Positions 63,899-64,000 of a stretch of 64,000 nucleotides of DNA are shown piece by piece. Position 1 is the stretch's first letter; every line of letters begins with the position of its first letter. The notes beneath the pieces were generated by a model that did not search any database, was not told the DNA's origin, and saw only the letters and a list, made by a program, of their open reading frames with translations. Both the position numbers and the translations under genes were made by a program. Origin of the DNA: Roseomonas xinghualingensis (lineage in GTDB: Bacteria; Pseudomonadota; Alphaproteobacteria; Acetobacterales; Acetobacteraceae); assembly GCF_025791835.1 (NCBI RefSeq), contig NZ_JAOXLP010000017.1:34563-98562 (forward strand). The letters are read 5' to 3'.

Positions 63899-64000
63899 TG
63901 GCCTGGCGCCGACCGACTCTCCCGCGTCTTAAGACGCAGTACCATGGGCGCGGGGGCGTTTCACGGCCGAGTTCGGGATGGGATCGGGTGTGGCAGCCTC
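63899..64000 (-). rRNA. rrf: 5S ribosomal RNA (3' part; 5' end beyond window)
   Basis: Reading the reverse strand from the window edge gives GAGGCTGCCACACCCGATCC, then CCCGAACTCGGCCGTGAAAC and GGTACTGCGTCTTAAGACGC, all core 5S rRNA segments. The 3' strand of the terminal stem ends near 63899 (GGCGCCAGGCC). About 15-20 nt of the 5' end are missing. 23S and 16S should follow beyond the window. Confidence 0.93.

Overview
The window looks like chromosomal DNA of a high-GC alphaproteobacterium, most likely an Acetobacteraceae member of the Roseomonas type. That placement is inference. It rests on the very GC-rich codon use, a free-standing F1 ATP synthase operon (atpHAGDC), a PhyR/NepR/EcfG general stress response (GSR) locus, and a 5S rRNA followed by initiator tRNA-fMet at the right edge. 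I see no insertion sequence, phage, integrase or CRISPR array.

Layout. 0-5 kb: EnvC-like M23 factor, CtpA-type S41 protease, divergent polysaccharide deacetylase and RppH, all forward. 4.9-6.9 kb: a GH10 xylanase and a ferritin-like di-iron protein, reverse. 7.0-12.0 kb: atpHAGDC, reverse. 12.2-17.3 kb: small hydrophilic stress-type proteins, priA, a transaldolase-family gene and a Gfo/Idh/MocA oxidoreductase. 17.4-22.3 kb: secD-secF, a Bug/TctC solute receptor and an EAL-domain protein. 22.3-35.1 kb: a long reverse catabolic block with a complete oligopeptide-type ABC importer (DppBCDF plus receptor), two amidohydrolases, class II aldolase, iron alcohol dehydrogenase, thioesterase, methyltransferase and RraA-like protein.

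35.2-49 kb is the most unusual part. A chemoreceptor is translationally coupled to a receiver-SpoIIE phosphatase. A compact operon encodes an RsbW-like kinase, a STAS antagonist, CheR, a multi-domain CheW, CheB, a CheB-like receiver without a methylesterase, and CheA. Opposite it lies an NCS2 permease whose C-terminus looks like a degenerate RsbW/HATPase domain. Read together, this suggests a chemosensory array whose output is an Rsb-type partner switch, with no flagellar gene or stand-alone CheY in view.

49-55.3 kb: FkbM methyltransferase, then the phosphate regulon pstSCAB-phoU-phoB behind a tandem Pho box. 55.3-61.9 kb: the GSR locus (EcfG sigma, NepR, HisKA_2 sensor kinase, a second ECF sigma, PhyR) mixed with small stress-associated genes (DUF883, holin-like membrane protein, CsbD, DUF1328). 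Several of these carry GGAAC/GCAAC-N17-CGTT-like promoter motifs expected of EcfG. 61.8-64 kb: an SbmA/BacA-type ABC exporter half-transporter, then tRNA-fMet and 5S rRNA on the reverse strand.
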